Shown here: in pieces, positions 18,483 through 26,521 of the stretch | Layout: the number at the start of each line of letters is the position of its first letter | How positions within the stretch are numbered: position 1 is the stretch's first letter | Origin: Lysobacter arvi | GTDB taxonomy: Bacteria > Pseudomonadota > Gammaproteobacteria > Xanthomonadales > Xanthomonadaceae | Direction of reading: 5' to 3' | NCBI GenBank assembly: GCA_031216755.1 | Contig: JARUHG010000001.1 | Span: forward strand, 1,116,001 to 1,180,000 | DNA length: 64,000 bases | Program-made: the position numbers and the translations under genes | Notes under the pieces: generated by a model | What the model was told of the DNA's origin: nothing | Seen by the model: the letters and a program-made list of their open reading frames with translations, nothing else | Databases searched by the model: none

Positions 18483-20116
18483 TTGGCCCTGGGCTCCTGC
18501 GCGGGTGCCGGCTGCGGCGTCTGCGAGGCGCGGTTCACGCGCGACTCCGCTTCGCCCAGCGCGCGTGCGGTCGCCGCGTCCTTCTCGGCCTTGGTCTGCG
18601 GTTTGGGCTGCGTGGCCGCCGCCTCGCCTTCCTTCACCGGTTCCAGCCAGCCGCCCTTGAAGCCCGCCTTCTGCAGACCGTCGCGGATGTACTTGTTCCG
18701 CTTCATGACGTTCCAGACGAACTCGTTGCGATAGTTGCTGATCATCGCAAGGATGGGGCCCTGGTCGATGCCGATGTAATCGCTCGCCACCCAGCCTTCG
18801 CCGGGCACGAGGCGGCCGGTCTTGAGCGGGATGTCGAAGTCGAAGCTGGGGTTGAACGAATCCAGGAAGCCGTAGCTGGAGTACAGGAATTCGCCATAGC
18901 GTTCGTGCATCGCGACCGTGGTCGGGATGACGATTTCCGGCGCGAACGGCAGCGACGCGATGGCCGCGGTCGGCGCGATGGTGCCGTCGTCGAACGTGTC
19001 GCGCAGGCCCGCGCCGCGCGCGGAGTAATGGCGGAACTGGCGCTGCTCGCCGCGGAACTGCTGCAGCGTCTGCTGCGGACCGTCGCTGGCGGTGAGGCCC
19101 CACACTTCCGGTCCGTACTCCTTCCACTTCATCGGATTGGCGATGGCGTATGCGCGGTGCGCGTATGCGGCGCGGCGGCTGTTCTCGAAATAATCGATGC
19201 CGCGCTCGCGCATGTAGTCGTCCTGGATGCCGCGGAAGTCGATCCAGACGTGGCTGTACTGGTGGCCGAAAAGCGGACCGAAGGACAGGTATTCCTCGCC
19301 CTGGTAGACGCCCCAGGAATCGTTGTACGTGCGCGTCCACACCTGCCACGACTCCGGCGCGATCGGATGCGTCGGCGAGCCCAGCGCGAGGATGTAGAGC
19401 ATCATCGCTTCGTTGTAGCCGGTCCAGTCGTGCTGGATGAAGCCGCTCTCGGGGAACCAGCCCATCGAGATCAGCGGCGCGTTGCGCTGCAGCCACGGCC
19501 AGTCGACGCGCTTGTACAGCGTGTCGGCGAGGTCGCGGATTTCCTTCTCGCGCGGGTCGTCGCGATCGTAGTAACTCTGCGCGAACAGCACGCCCATCAT
19601 CAGCAGGGCCGTGTCGACGCTCGAAAGCTCGACCCAGCTCTGGTAGCGGGCGCCGGTATCCATGTCCAGGAAGTGGTAATAGAACCCGTTGTAGGCGCCC
19701 CGCCCTTCCGCCTGCGCACCGCTGGGGATGTCGCGGAAGAACTTCAGCGTGGTCAGCGTGCGATCCACCGCCTGGCGACGGCTGACCCAGCCGTTCTCGA
19801 TGCCGATCGGGTACGCCGTCAACGCGAAGCCCACCGAGGCGATCGACGCGAACGGACGCGAGGGATAGCGGTCGGGCGTGAGCCCGTTCACTTCGTTGGT
19901 GGTGTCCCAGAAGAACTGGAACGTGCGCTTTTCGATGTCGCGGAACAGCGGCGGCAGTTCCAGCTTGGTCGGTTTCAAGGGCTCCACCTCGACCGGCGGC
20001 GCGGACGAGATCGGGTACGCCGTGGACGCCGGCCCCTCCTGCTTGCACCCCGAAATGAACACGAGCACCGCCACCAGCGATGCAGTCCCCACGCTGCGTC
20101 GTATCGAATCGAACAT
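18479..20116 (-). CDS. GH144-type glucanase lipoprotein (Glycoamylase family)
   Basis: A 545-residue predicted lipoprotein with lipobox ISGC (Cys24). The body matches the PF10091 Glycoamylase/GH144 pattern: FRDIEKRTFQFFWDTTNEVNG, YNGFYYHFLDMDTGARYQ, ELSSVDTALLMMGVL, FGHQYSHVWIDFRGI and GYFDSFNP-like YGFLDSFNPSFDF. Characterised GH144 enzymes are endo-beta-1,2-glucanases, so cleavage of beta-1,2-glucan in the periplasm or at the surface is plausible, not shown. The C-terminal 70 residues are charged and low-complexity. The ATG at 20116 was chosen; two in-frame GTG codons precede it. The stop overlaps the GTG start of the sugar-binding protein, putting it first in the transporter operon. Confidence 0.85.
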   Translation of the reverse strand: MFDSIRRSVGTASLVAVLVFISGCKQEGPASTAYPISSAPPVEVEPLKPTKLELPPLFRDIEKRTFQFFWDTTNEVNGLTPDRYPSRPFASIASVGFALTAYPIGIENGWVSRRQAVDRTLTTLKFFRDIPSGAQAEGRGAYNGFYYHFLDMDTGARYQSWVELSSVDTALLMMGVLFAQSYYDRDDPREKEIRDLADTLYKRVDWPWLQRNAPLISMGWFPESGFIQHDWTGYNEAMMLYILALGSPTHPIAPESWQVWTRTYNDSWGVYQGEEYLSFGPLFGHQYSHVWIDFRGIQDDYMRERGIDYFENSRRAAYAHRAYAIANPMKWKEYGPEVWGLTASDGPQQTLQQFRGEQRQFRHYSARGAGLRDTFDDGTIAPTAAIASLPFAPEIVIPTTVAMHERYGEFLYSSYGFLDSFNPSFDFDIPLKTGRLVPGEGWVASDYIGIDQGPILAMISNYRNEFVWNVMKRNKYIRDGLQKAGFKGGWLEPVKEGEAAATQPKPQTKAEKDAATARALGEAESRVNRASQTPQPAPAQEPRAK

Positions 20117-20184
20117 CACCACGCCATCTTGTCGAATGGAAAAAGCTGCGCCTTGCCCATCCGGGCGAAGGCCGTACCACGAAA

Positions 20185-20219
20185 CCGCCGGCCGCCCCGA
20201 CGAGGTAGGCGGCCGGCGG
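20185..20219 (-). terminator. Strong hairpin between TonB receptor and GH144 gene
   Basis: Perfect 12-bp arms CCGCCGGCCGCC (20185-20196) and GGCGGCCGGCGG (20208-20219) flank an 11-nt loop. It begins 6 bp after the TonB receptor stop. Read on the minus strand it is followed by TTTCGTGG, a weak T tract. It may end or attenuate the receptor transcript so that the receptor and the transporter operon are expressed at different levels. Confidence 0.6.
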
Positions 20220-20225
20220 CCCGGG

Positions 20226-23198
20226 TCAGAAGTTGAAGCCGAGCGAGAGCTTGAACGTACGCGTCGGCAGCGCCTGCGCGAGCGGGACGCCGAACTCCGG
20301 ATTGGGCGAATTGAAGCCGCCGGGGTAATCCTGGTAGCTGTTGTAGTTGGCCCAGTCGAACACGTTCAGGATGTCGGCACGCGCCCACATCCTGAAGCCC
20401 GCGCCGGTGTCGAATTCCTTCATCGCGGCGATGTCGAACTGCTTGGACCCGTAGGTGCCGTCCGGCTTGTACTGGTCGATGAAGCAGTTGTCGACCGCGT
20501 CGACGTCCACGCAGTTCACGAAGTAGCGCGGCGGCTGCGAGGTCAGCGTCAGCTTCGCCGACAGCGTCGTGTTCCACGGGCCGTCGTAGATGCCGGCGGC
20601 GACCAGTCGATGCTCGGGCACTTCCGCGTCGTGCCAGCCCAGCGCGGCGACGGTCGGGTAATCGAGCGAGAAGACTTCCGGCGACTCGCGCTGCTCGCGC
20701 GCGTCGAGGTAGGTGTAGGCGACCGTGACGCTCCAGCCCGACTCGGCCGTATACGGCTTCTCGGCCTTCAGGTACAGCGCGTTGGTCTTGGTCTCCAGGC
20801 CGTTGGTGCCCAGGATCAGGTTGCCGAACGGCTCGAAACCCTGGCCCCACGGCGGGCCCCAGCTGAAGCCCGGACGGAAGAACGAGCCGTCCTCGCGCCG
20901 GTTGCCGAGCAGGAACACGAAACCGTCGTGGCTTTCCACGCGCGAAATCGTCACGTCGGTCAGCCAGTCGCCGACCTGGTTGCGCATGCCGAGGCTGAAC
21001 TGGTCGGAGTACGGCGTCTTGAGGTTGTTGTCGAGCATGAAGACTTCACGCCCGAGCCCCGTCTGCGACGCCAGCGTGGACAGCACCGCCGGATCGAAAT
21101 ACGCCGGGTTCCAGTCCTGGCACGGGACGTTGTCGACGAAACGCGGGCACGTGCCGTCCGCGCGGCGGAAATCGATGTCCGTGGTCGGGAAGGTCGACTT
21201 GGTGATCTCCAGCTGCAGCCAGTCGAACAGGTTGCGGTCGTACGCGCGGCCGGCGCCGCCGTAGATCACGTGCTCCTGGTTCGCGAACAGGTCGTAGGAG
21301 AAGCCCAGTCGCGGCTGCCAGCCGTCCTTGAACGAATCGCGATTGTTGCCGTTGCTGATGTAACGCTCGACGTTGATGCCCGAGTTCGGGTTGTTGATCG
21401 CGGTCGAACCGCGCAGCGCGGCGGCAACGTCGGCCGGCGTGACGTAATCCAGGTACGTCGGGCTCGTCTCGTAGTCGTAGCGCAGGCCGAGGTTGAGGAT
21501 CAGCTTGTCGTTGACCTCCCAGTCGTCCTGGAAGTAGATGCCGTACTGCTTGTTCGACGAGGACGCCGAACCGTCGCCCACGCCCGGCAGCGCGGTGCCG
21601 AACTTCACGTGGATCGGCTGGGTCAGGCTGCTGAGCAGGTCGTACGTGAACTGCGGGTAGTACGGCTGGCGCTCGGCCGCTTCGACGTCGACGTCCTTGA
21701 ACTTCACGCCCATCTTCAGCGTGTGCCCCTGGAAGCCGGTGAAGGTCAGGTCGTTCTGCAGGCCCCAGCCCTTCTGGCCCTTGTCCTGGAAGTCCGAACC
21801 GCCGCCGCTGCGCACGATGACGTTGTTGAAGTCCGCCTGCCCGTTGTCGCTGCGGTTGCTCAGGATGTACGCGATGCCGCTGGTGTACGGGCTCGGATTG
21901 AACGTCGAGTCCTCGTACGTCACGTGCAGATCGTTGAGCCACGCACCGTTGGTGTACTGGTAACGCAGGTCGCCGCGGGTTTCCTCGTTGATCTTGTTGG
22001 TCGCGTAGCTCGGCAGGTTCTGCCCGCCGGTGTTGGTCAGCTCTTCCTCGTCGCGGTACTTGCCGGTGAACTCGAAATAGTGGTTCTCGCCGATCAGCCA
22101 GTCGACCTTGCCGAAGTACAGGTTTTCCTTGAACGGCGCGTTGAACAGGCCGCTGCCGGCTTCGGCCTGCAGGAAATCGGGAAGCTGGTCGATGGTGAAG
22201 CCGCGGCCCGGCGTCAGCGTGCGCGGGGACTCGTATTCCTTGGCTTCGTACGACAGGAAGAAATGCGCGCGGTCGCGCAGGATCGGGCCGCCGAACGTGG
22301 CGCCGTACTGCTCTTCCTTCGTCTGCACCTTCTCGTCGGCGCGCTCCTCGAACACCGTCGGCGTGCGCCAGTCGGTGGAGGTGTAATCCCAGAAGAAGCT
22401 GCCTTCGAAGTTGTTGGTGCCCGAGCGCGTGGTCGCGACGATCGCCGCGCTGCTCAGCTGGTCGTACTCGGCCTTGTAGTTCTGCGTGATGACCTTGTAT
22501 TCGCCGATCGCCGACTGCGGGAACGGGTTGCCGCGGCTGGAATCCTGGCCGCTGATGCCGCCGCGCAGCACGTAATCCTTCTGGCCGACGCCGTCGATGT
22601 AGACGTTGATGCCGTTGGCGTTCTGCGCACCGGACTTGATGCGCGTGGAGCCCTCGTTGCCGGTTTCGAACGCCACGCCGGGCGCCAGGTCGGCGAAGGC
22701 GAGGAAGTTGCGCGTGCCCTGCGGCAGCGACTCGATCTGCTTGTTGGTGACGTAGGTGGCGATTTCCGAAGTCTTGGTCTCGGCCACGACTTCGCTGGTC
22801 ACGGTGACCGCGTCGACCGTGGTCGCATCGCCGGCCGGTGCGGTTTCCGGCAGTCCGCCGGCGGACAGGTTGATCGTCGCCGTCTGGCCAACCTGCAGCG
22901 TCACGGTTTTCGTCGTCGTCTGCCCGTTGGCGACCGCATCGATGCGGTACGTGCCCGGCGGCAGGCCGCCCAGGTTGTACGTGCCGTTGGCCGCCTGGAC
23001 CTTGCGGGTCAGGCCGGTGGCGGTGTTGGTTGCGGTGACCTGCGCTTCGGTCGCCGGCGCCGAGTCGACCGTGATCTGGCCGCGGATGGTCGCCGAGGTG
23101 CTTTGCGCCATCGCCACGGGTGCGGCAACGGCGAGGCAGCTGGCAAGGGCGCAGGCGAGCAGCTTGCGCGACGGATGTCGGGGGAACCTCGAATTCAT
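20226..23198 (-). CDS. TonB-dependent receptor, Oar-like with carboxypeptidase-regulatory domain
   Basis: A 990-residue outer-membrane receptor. Signal peptide at residues 1-31 (ends PVAMA). A carboxypeptidase-regulatory-like beta domain spans about 36-115 (YNLGGLPPGTYRIDAVANGQ). The plug follows from about 125 to 250 (TNKQIESLPQGTRNFLAFAD). A long beta-barrel ends in FKLSLGFNF with the expected terminal Phe. Such receptors import large glycans or siderophores with TonB energy. Here its neighbours are a glucanase and a sugar ABC importer, so glycan uptake is inferred. ATG at 23198 has a good purine-rich ribosome site (GAGAGAGGAAG). A LacI-type operator lies 35 bp upstream at 23233-23246. Confidence 0.92.
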   Translation of the reverse strand: MNSRFPRHPSRKLLACALASCLAVAAPVAMAQSTSATIRGQITVDSAPATEAQVTATNTATGLTRKVQAANGTYNLGGLPPGTYRIDAVANGQTTTKTVTLQVGQTATINLSAGGLPETAPAGDATTVDAVTVTSEVVAETKTSEIATYVTNKQIESLPQGTRNFLAFADLAPGVAFETGNEGSTRIKSGAQNANGINVYIDGVGQKDYVLRGGISGQDSSRGNPFPQSAIGEYKVITQNYKAEYDQLSSAAIVATTRSGTNNFEGSFFWDYTSTDWRTPTVFEERADEKVQTKEEQYGATFGGPILRDRAHFFLSYEAKEYESPRTLTPGRGFTIDQLPDFLQAEAGSGLFNAPFKENLYFGKVDWLIGENHYFEFTGKYRDEEELTNTGGQNLPSYATNKINEETRGDLRYQYTNGAWLNDLHVTYEDSTFNPSPYTSGIAYILSNRSDNGQADFNNVIVRSGGGSDFQDKGQKGWGLQNDLTFTGFQGHTLKMGVKFKDVDVEAAERQPYYPQFTYDLLSSLTQPIHVKFGTALPGVGDGSASSSNKQYGIYFQDDWEVNDKLILNLGLRYDYETSPTYLDYVTPADVAAALRGSTAINNPNSGINVERYISNGNNRDSFKDGWQPRLGFSYDLFANQEHVIYGGAGRAYDRNLFDWLQLEITKSTFPTTDIDFRRADGTCPRFVDNVPCQDWNPAYFDPAVLSTLASQTGLGREVFMLDNNLKTPYSDQFSLGMRNQVGDWLTDVTISRVESHDGFVFLLGNRREDGSFFRPGFSWGPPWGQGFEPFGNLILGTNGLETKTNALYLKAEKPYTAESGWSVTVAYTYLDAREQRESPEVFSLDYPTVAALGWHDAEVPEHRLVAAGIYDGPWNTTLSAKLTLTSQPPRYFVNCVDVDAVDNCFIDQYKPDGTYGSKQFDIAAMKEFDTGAGFRMWARADILNVFDWANYNSYQDYPGGFNSPNPEFGVPLAQALPTRTFKLSLGFNF

Positions 23199-23232
23199 AT
23201 GCTTCCTCTCTCCAAAAGCATGTCGAACCACG

Positions 23233-23246
23233 TGGAATCGTTTACA
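23233..23246. promoter_or_regulatory. Putative LacI-family operator upstream of the TonB receptor
   Basis: Read on the minus strand the site is TGTAAACGATTCCA. It matches the operator upstream of the lacI-type gene (24355-24368) at 12 of 14 positions and keeps the central CG. It lies 35 bp from the receptor start codon, a fitting position for repression of that gene. Confidence 0.6.
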
Positions 23247-23288
23247 GCGAACGGACACATGAAACCGTGACGTCCCGGGGCGCGGGCA

Positions 23289-24320
23289 TCACGGAGAAGG
23301 CGGAGGTGGGCGGGAACCGCTCGACTCGCGCACGATCAGATCGGTCGCCAGCACGTCGCCATGCGACGTGGGCGGCTCGCCGGCCGCTTCTCCGGCGATC
23401 TGCGCGATGAGCAATCGCGCCGCGCGCGCGCCGAGTTCGGCGATGTTGACGCGAATGGTCGTGAGCGCCGGGTGCACGTAGCGTGCAAGCGGGATGTCGT
23501 CGAAGCCGGCAACGGCGATATCGGCGGGCACGCGCAGGCCCGCCTGCGCGAACGCGAACAGGCAGCCGAGCGCCATCATGTCGTTGGCGGCGAACACGGC
23601 GTCGGGACGTTTCGGCGCGTCGAGCAGCGCGCGACCGGCACGATGTCCCGAGGCCTCGTGGAAGTCGCCCTGCACGACCCATTCCGGCGTACCGGGCAGC
23701 AGTCGGGCCAGCGCATCGCGGTAACCACGCAGGCGCTCGTGCGCGTCGAAGTTGTCGGCCGGCCCGGCGATGAAGGCGATGTTGCGATGACCGCAAGCGA
23801 CGAGGTGTTCGACCATCGCCACCGCACCGCCATGGTTGTCCATGCGCAGCACGGCCGTGCCATCGAGGCCGGACTGGCTGTTGATCAGCACGGTGGGCAG
23901 CGACGGATCGAGGTGTTCGCCCAGCAGGGTCGGCATTTCGGCGAAGGGCGACAACACGAGCAGGCCGTCGACGCGCCCGCGCATGGCGCGCAGCGCGGCG
24001 CCCTGCTCGTCCGGGTTGCCGTGGTAGCTCGACACCAGCAGGTGCAGCCGCTTCGCGCGGGCGACCTGGTCGATGCCGCGCATCAGTTCGGAGAAGAACT
24101 CGCCGTGCAGATCCGGCAGCACGACGCCGAGCGTCTGGGTCCGGCGACTGCTGAGGCTGCGCGCGGCGGCGTGCGGGGTGTAGCGCAGCTCCTGCGCGGC
24201 GGCGAAGACACGATTGCGGACGTCTTCGGCCACGTTGCCGTGCCCGTTCAATGCGCGCGACACGGTGGCCACGGAGACCTGCGCGACGCGGGCGACGTCT
24301 TTGATGGTTACGCTCGGCAC
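23289..24320 (-). CDS. LacI-family transcriptional regulator of the glycan locus
   Basis: A 343-residue repressor. The N-terminal helix-turn-helix with hinge reads VTIKDVARVAQVSVATVSRA then YTPHAAARSLSSRR, typical of LacI/GalR proteins. A periplasmic-binding-like sugar-sensing core follows (LGVVLPDLHGEFFSELMRGI, FAANDMMALGCLFAFAQAG, AVAGFDDIPLARYVHPALTT). The start is GTG at 24320, directly before the conserved helix. A near-perfect LacI operator lies 35 bp upstream (24355-24368), suggesting autoregulation. It lies upstream of the TonB receptor gene on the same strand, and matching operators occur before that receptor and the distant ATPase. The effector is probably a sugar from the imported glycan; its identity is unknown. 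Confidence 0.94.
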   Translation of the reverse strand: MPSVTIKDVARVAQVSVATVSRALNGHGNVAEDVRNRVFAAAQELRYTPHAAARSLSSRRTQTLGVVLPDLHGEFFSELMRGIDQVARAKRLHLLVSSYHGNPDEQGAALRAMRGRVDGLLVLSPFAEMPTLLGEHLDPSLPTVLINSQSGLDGTAVLRMDNHGGAVAMVEHLVACGHRNIAFIAGPADNFDAHERLRGYRDALARLLPGTPEWVVQGDFHEASGHRAGRALLDAPKRPDAVFAANDMMALGCLFAFAQAGLRVPADIAVAGFDDIPLARYVHPALTTIRVNIAELGARAARLLIAQIAGEAAGEPPTSHGDVLATDLIVRESSGSRPPPPSP

Positions 24321-24354
24321 GCTGTCAGGGCCTGTGCGGACAATGCGCGCGGAC

Positions 24355-24368
24355 TGTAAACGTTTTCA
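24355..24368. promoter_or_regulatory. Putative LacI-family operator upstream of the lacI-type gene
   Basis: TGTAAACGTTTTCA is close to the LacI/GalR consensus palindrome with central CG. It lies 35 bp before the GTG start of the regulator, consistent with autoregulation. Related sites at 3521-3534 (13/14) and 23233-23246 (12/14, other strand) define a possible regulon. Confidence 0.68.
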
Positions 24369-24468
24369 AATTCAAGTGTAAAGCCAGTGTTACGTCGCTC
24401 CGGTAGCGGTCGCCTTCTTCGGCGTTCACGCAGCTAAATCACGGCCCCGATGCTGCGCCGCGACATTC

Positions 24469-24753
24469 CTAGCGGGCTTCCGACGGCGTTCGGGCCCGGA
24501 TCGACAGCGCATGGATGTCGGTAAGCATCAATTCGCCCAGCGCCGCGTAGATCGCTCGGTGCCGGGCGATCGGGCCCAGTCCGGAGAACGCGTCGCTGAC
24601 CACGTCGACGCGGAAGTGCCCCCGGCCGTCCGCCGCGCCGGCATGCCCGGCGTGGCGGTGGCTTTCGTCCTCGATCTCCAGCGAGAGCGGTGCCAGCGCC
24701 GACTCGATCGCCGCGCGAATCGCAGCCACCCGCTGCTCGCGCGGCAGCGTCAC
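24469..24753 (-). CDS. BolA-family protein
   Basis: A 94-residue BolA-like protein. BolA proteins work with monothiol glutaredoxins in iron-sulfur trafficking and some act on gene expression. The core block [20 protein letters not shown] followed by [11 protein letters not shown] and [11 protein letters not shown] is the family signature. The conserved His in SHRHAGH, near residue 34, fits the BolA metal-ligand loop. The GTG start at 24753 overlaps the stop of the upstream YciI gene (GTGA), so the two are probably translated together. Confidence 0.9.
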   Translation of the reverse strand: MTLPREQRVAAIRAAIESALAPLSLEIEDESHRHAGHAGAADGRGHFRVDVVSDAFSGLGPIARHRAIYAALGELMLTDIHALSIRARTPSEAR

Positions 24754-25049
24754 GGCAGCACCTTGCGGAACGGCCGGACCTCCACGCGCGTGTAGACGCC
24801 TGCGGCCACGTACGGGTCCGCATCGGCCCAGGCGCGGGCGGCTTCGAGCGACTCGAACTGCGCGATCACCACGCTGCCGCTGAAGCCGGCCGGGCCCGGA
24901 TCCTCGGCATCGATCGCCGGGCACGGGCCGGCGAGCAGCAGCCGCCCCGCGTCGCGCAGCGCGACCAATCGCGCCAGGTGGTCGGGGCGCGCGGCCATGC
25001 GCTGCGCCAGAACGTCGTTGCCGTCATAGCCTTCGATCACGTACCACAT
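24750..25049 (-). CDS. YciI-family protein
   Basis: A 99-residue YCII-domain protein. The family has a ferredoxin-like fold; most members have no known reaction. The start [18 protein letters not shown] and the blocks [22 protein letters not shown] and [25 protein letters not shown] are characteristic. The gene is 4 bp overlapped with the BolA gene. This YciI-BolA pairing is inferred to be an operon. Confidence 0.9.
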   Translation of the reverse strand: MWYVIEGYDGNDVLAQRMAARPDHLARLVALRDAGRLLLAGPCPAIDAEDPGPAGFSGSVVIAQFESLEAARAWADADPYVAAGVYTRVEVRPFRKVLP

Positions 25050-25468
25050 GCCTTGCCGCGTCCTTCGAACCGGTGGGAATCGGCTGAATTGTAGTCGCGC
25101 CGCGGCTGGACACGGCCCGGACGAGGCCGTACCCTTGCCTTCACTAGGCCGGCTGCAGCGGCCCGACGCGACCGGCTCCCCACACCGTCGCCTCGCACGC
25201 ACCCGGTGCGTCGCTGCCCCCGACGGCCTCGCGCCCGAACTTCACCGCCCGCCACGCCCCCGCGTGATGACCGGCGTTGGTCGTCGGGCCGGGCCCGGCT
25301 TCGATCAAGACGTTCCGATCAAAGGGAAGGTTTCCTGAAGGGAAGTTCCGACCGACCGGGGTTTGCCCCGGCCTGGTGCTTCCTGGCAAGTCCGTTGCAT
25401 CCACGGCGGTCCGTCGACCGCCAGCCTGAGCGATAGCAGTGCCCACGGCCCGGAGGGGCCGGTTCCGA
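25050..25468. other. Gene-free 419-bp region upstream of scpA, with small hairpins
   Basis: No convincing gene was found on either strand. It lies between the divergent YciI and scpA genes, so it must hold promoters for both. Visible structure: a direct repeat CGATCAA (25302 and 25316), related stretches GAAGGTTTCC and GAAGTTCC near 25325-25350, a hairpin CCGGGG-TTTG-CCCCGG (25356-25371) and a GC-rich palindrome near 25404-25421. A structured scpA leader is possible; no known riboswitch was recognised. Confidence 0.5.
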
Positions 25469-26383
25469 ATGACCGAAGAACGCGCAGCCGACGCGAGCGA
25501 TCCGCAACCCGTGGCCGCCCCGGCCTCCACCGCGCCGCAGCAGCAGGAAATGCCGCTGGCGGTGGTGCATGGCCAGCCCGTGCTGCAGATCCCGCAGGAT
25601 CTCTACATCCCGCCTGACGCGCTGGAGGTCATCCTCGAGGCGTTCGAAGGCCCGCTCGACCTGCTGCTGTACCTGATCCGCCGGCAGAACCTGGACATCC
25701 TCGACATCCCGGTGGCGGACATCACCCGCCAGTACGTCGATTACATCCAGGCCATGCACGAGATGCGGTTCGAGCTGGCGGCCGACTACCTGGTCATGGC
25801 CGCGATGCTGGCCGAGATCAAATCGCGCATGCTGCTGCCGCGCGCGGCCAACGAGGAAGGCGAGGAAGAAGACCCGCGTGCGGAACTCGTCCGCCGCCTG
25901 CAGGAGTACGAGCGCTTCAAGAAGGCGGCCGAGGACATCGACGCCCTGCCCCGCCAGGATCGCGACACGGCGCCGGTGCAGGCCTTCGTACCGGACCGCG
26001 CGTCGGTGCGGCTGCCGCCGCCGGTGGAGCTCAAGGAGATGCTGCTGGCCCTGCACGACGTGCTCAAGCGCGCCGAGCTGTTCACGCAGCATGCGATCAA
26101 GCGGGACGCGCTGAGCGTCCGCCAGCGGATGGGCGAGCTGCTGGAGCGGCTGAAGGATGGCAGCTTCCAGCGCTTCGAGACGTTGTTCACTCCCGAGGAG
26201 GGCAAGCTCGGGATCGTGGTGACCTTCCTCGGCATGCTCACGCTGGCCAAGGAACAATTGGTGGAGATCGTGCAGGAAGCCCCCTTCGCACCGATCTACG
26301 TGAAGTCGCTGGCCCTGCTCAAGGATGGGGAAGAGATCGAACTGAGCAGCGAGTTCGACGAGCCGGCGGCCAACGATGGCTGA
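25469..26383 (+). CDS. scpA: Segregation and condensation protein A
   Basis: A 304-residue kleisin that bridges the SMC heads in the bacterial condensin complex. The N-terminal SMC-binding domain begins near FEGPLDLLLYLIRRQNLDIL, followed by MAAMLAEIKSRMLLP, and the C-terminal winged-helix part contains VVTFLGMLTLAKEQLVEIVQ. These are hallmark ScpA blocks. The first 45 residues are a low-complexity leader not found in shorter family members. ATG at 25469 was preferred over an in-frame start 30 bp earlier, which would only add Arg-rich sequence. scpB follows after 138 bp; smc is at the start of the window. Confidence 0.95.
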   Translation: MTEERAADASDPQPVAAPASTAPQQQEMPLAVVHGQPVLQIPQDLYIPPDALEVILEAFEGPLDLLLYLIRRQNLDILDIPVADITRQYVDYIQAMHEMRFELAADYLVMAAMLAEIKSRMLLPRAANEEGEEEDPRAELVRRLQEYERFKKAAEDIDALPRQDRDTAPVQAFVPDRASVRLPPPVELKEMLLALHDVLKRAELFTQHAIKRDALSVRQRMGELLERLKDGSFQRFETLFTPEEGKLGIVVTFLGMLTLAKEQLVEIVQEAPFAPIYVKSLALLKDGEEIELSSEFDEPAANDG

Positions 26384-26444
26384 GTTCCGGTCCGGCCGCG
26401 CGGCTTCCGTGACACAGGCAACACCCGCGACGTACTGGGAGCGT

Positions 26445-26490
26445 GCCGCCACGTGGCGGCTCGGGGAAACCCGCCCGCGCGGGGATGACG
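26445..26490. repeat. Palindrome and REP-like hairpin between scpA and scpB
   Basis: GCCGCCACGTGGCGGC (26445-26460) is a perfect 16-bp palindrome. Close behind, CCCGC (26470-26474), CCGC and GCGGG (26479-26483) form a short hairpin followed by GATGACG. That layout, hairpin then TGACG, matches the two elements at 59326-59405, so this may be a degenerate copy of the same dispersed repeat. Confidence 0.5.
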
Positions 26491-26521
26491 AGCACATGCA
26501 GACGCAGGGCAAGACCCTTTC

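Noticed and set aside
19878-23270. A 1130-codon open frame on the plus strand opposite the TonB receptor
   Set aside because: No motif, signal or family pattern; the minus-strand frame is a full receptor with signal peptide and terminal Phe.
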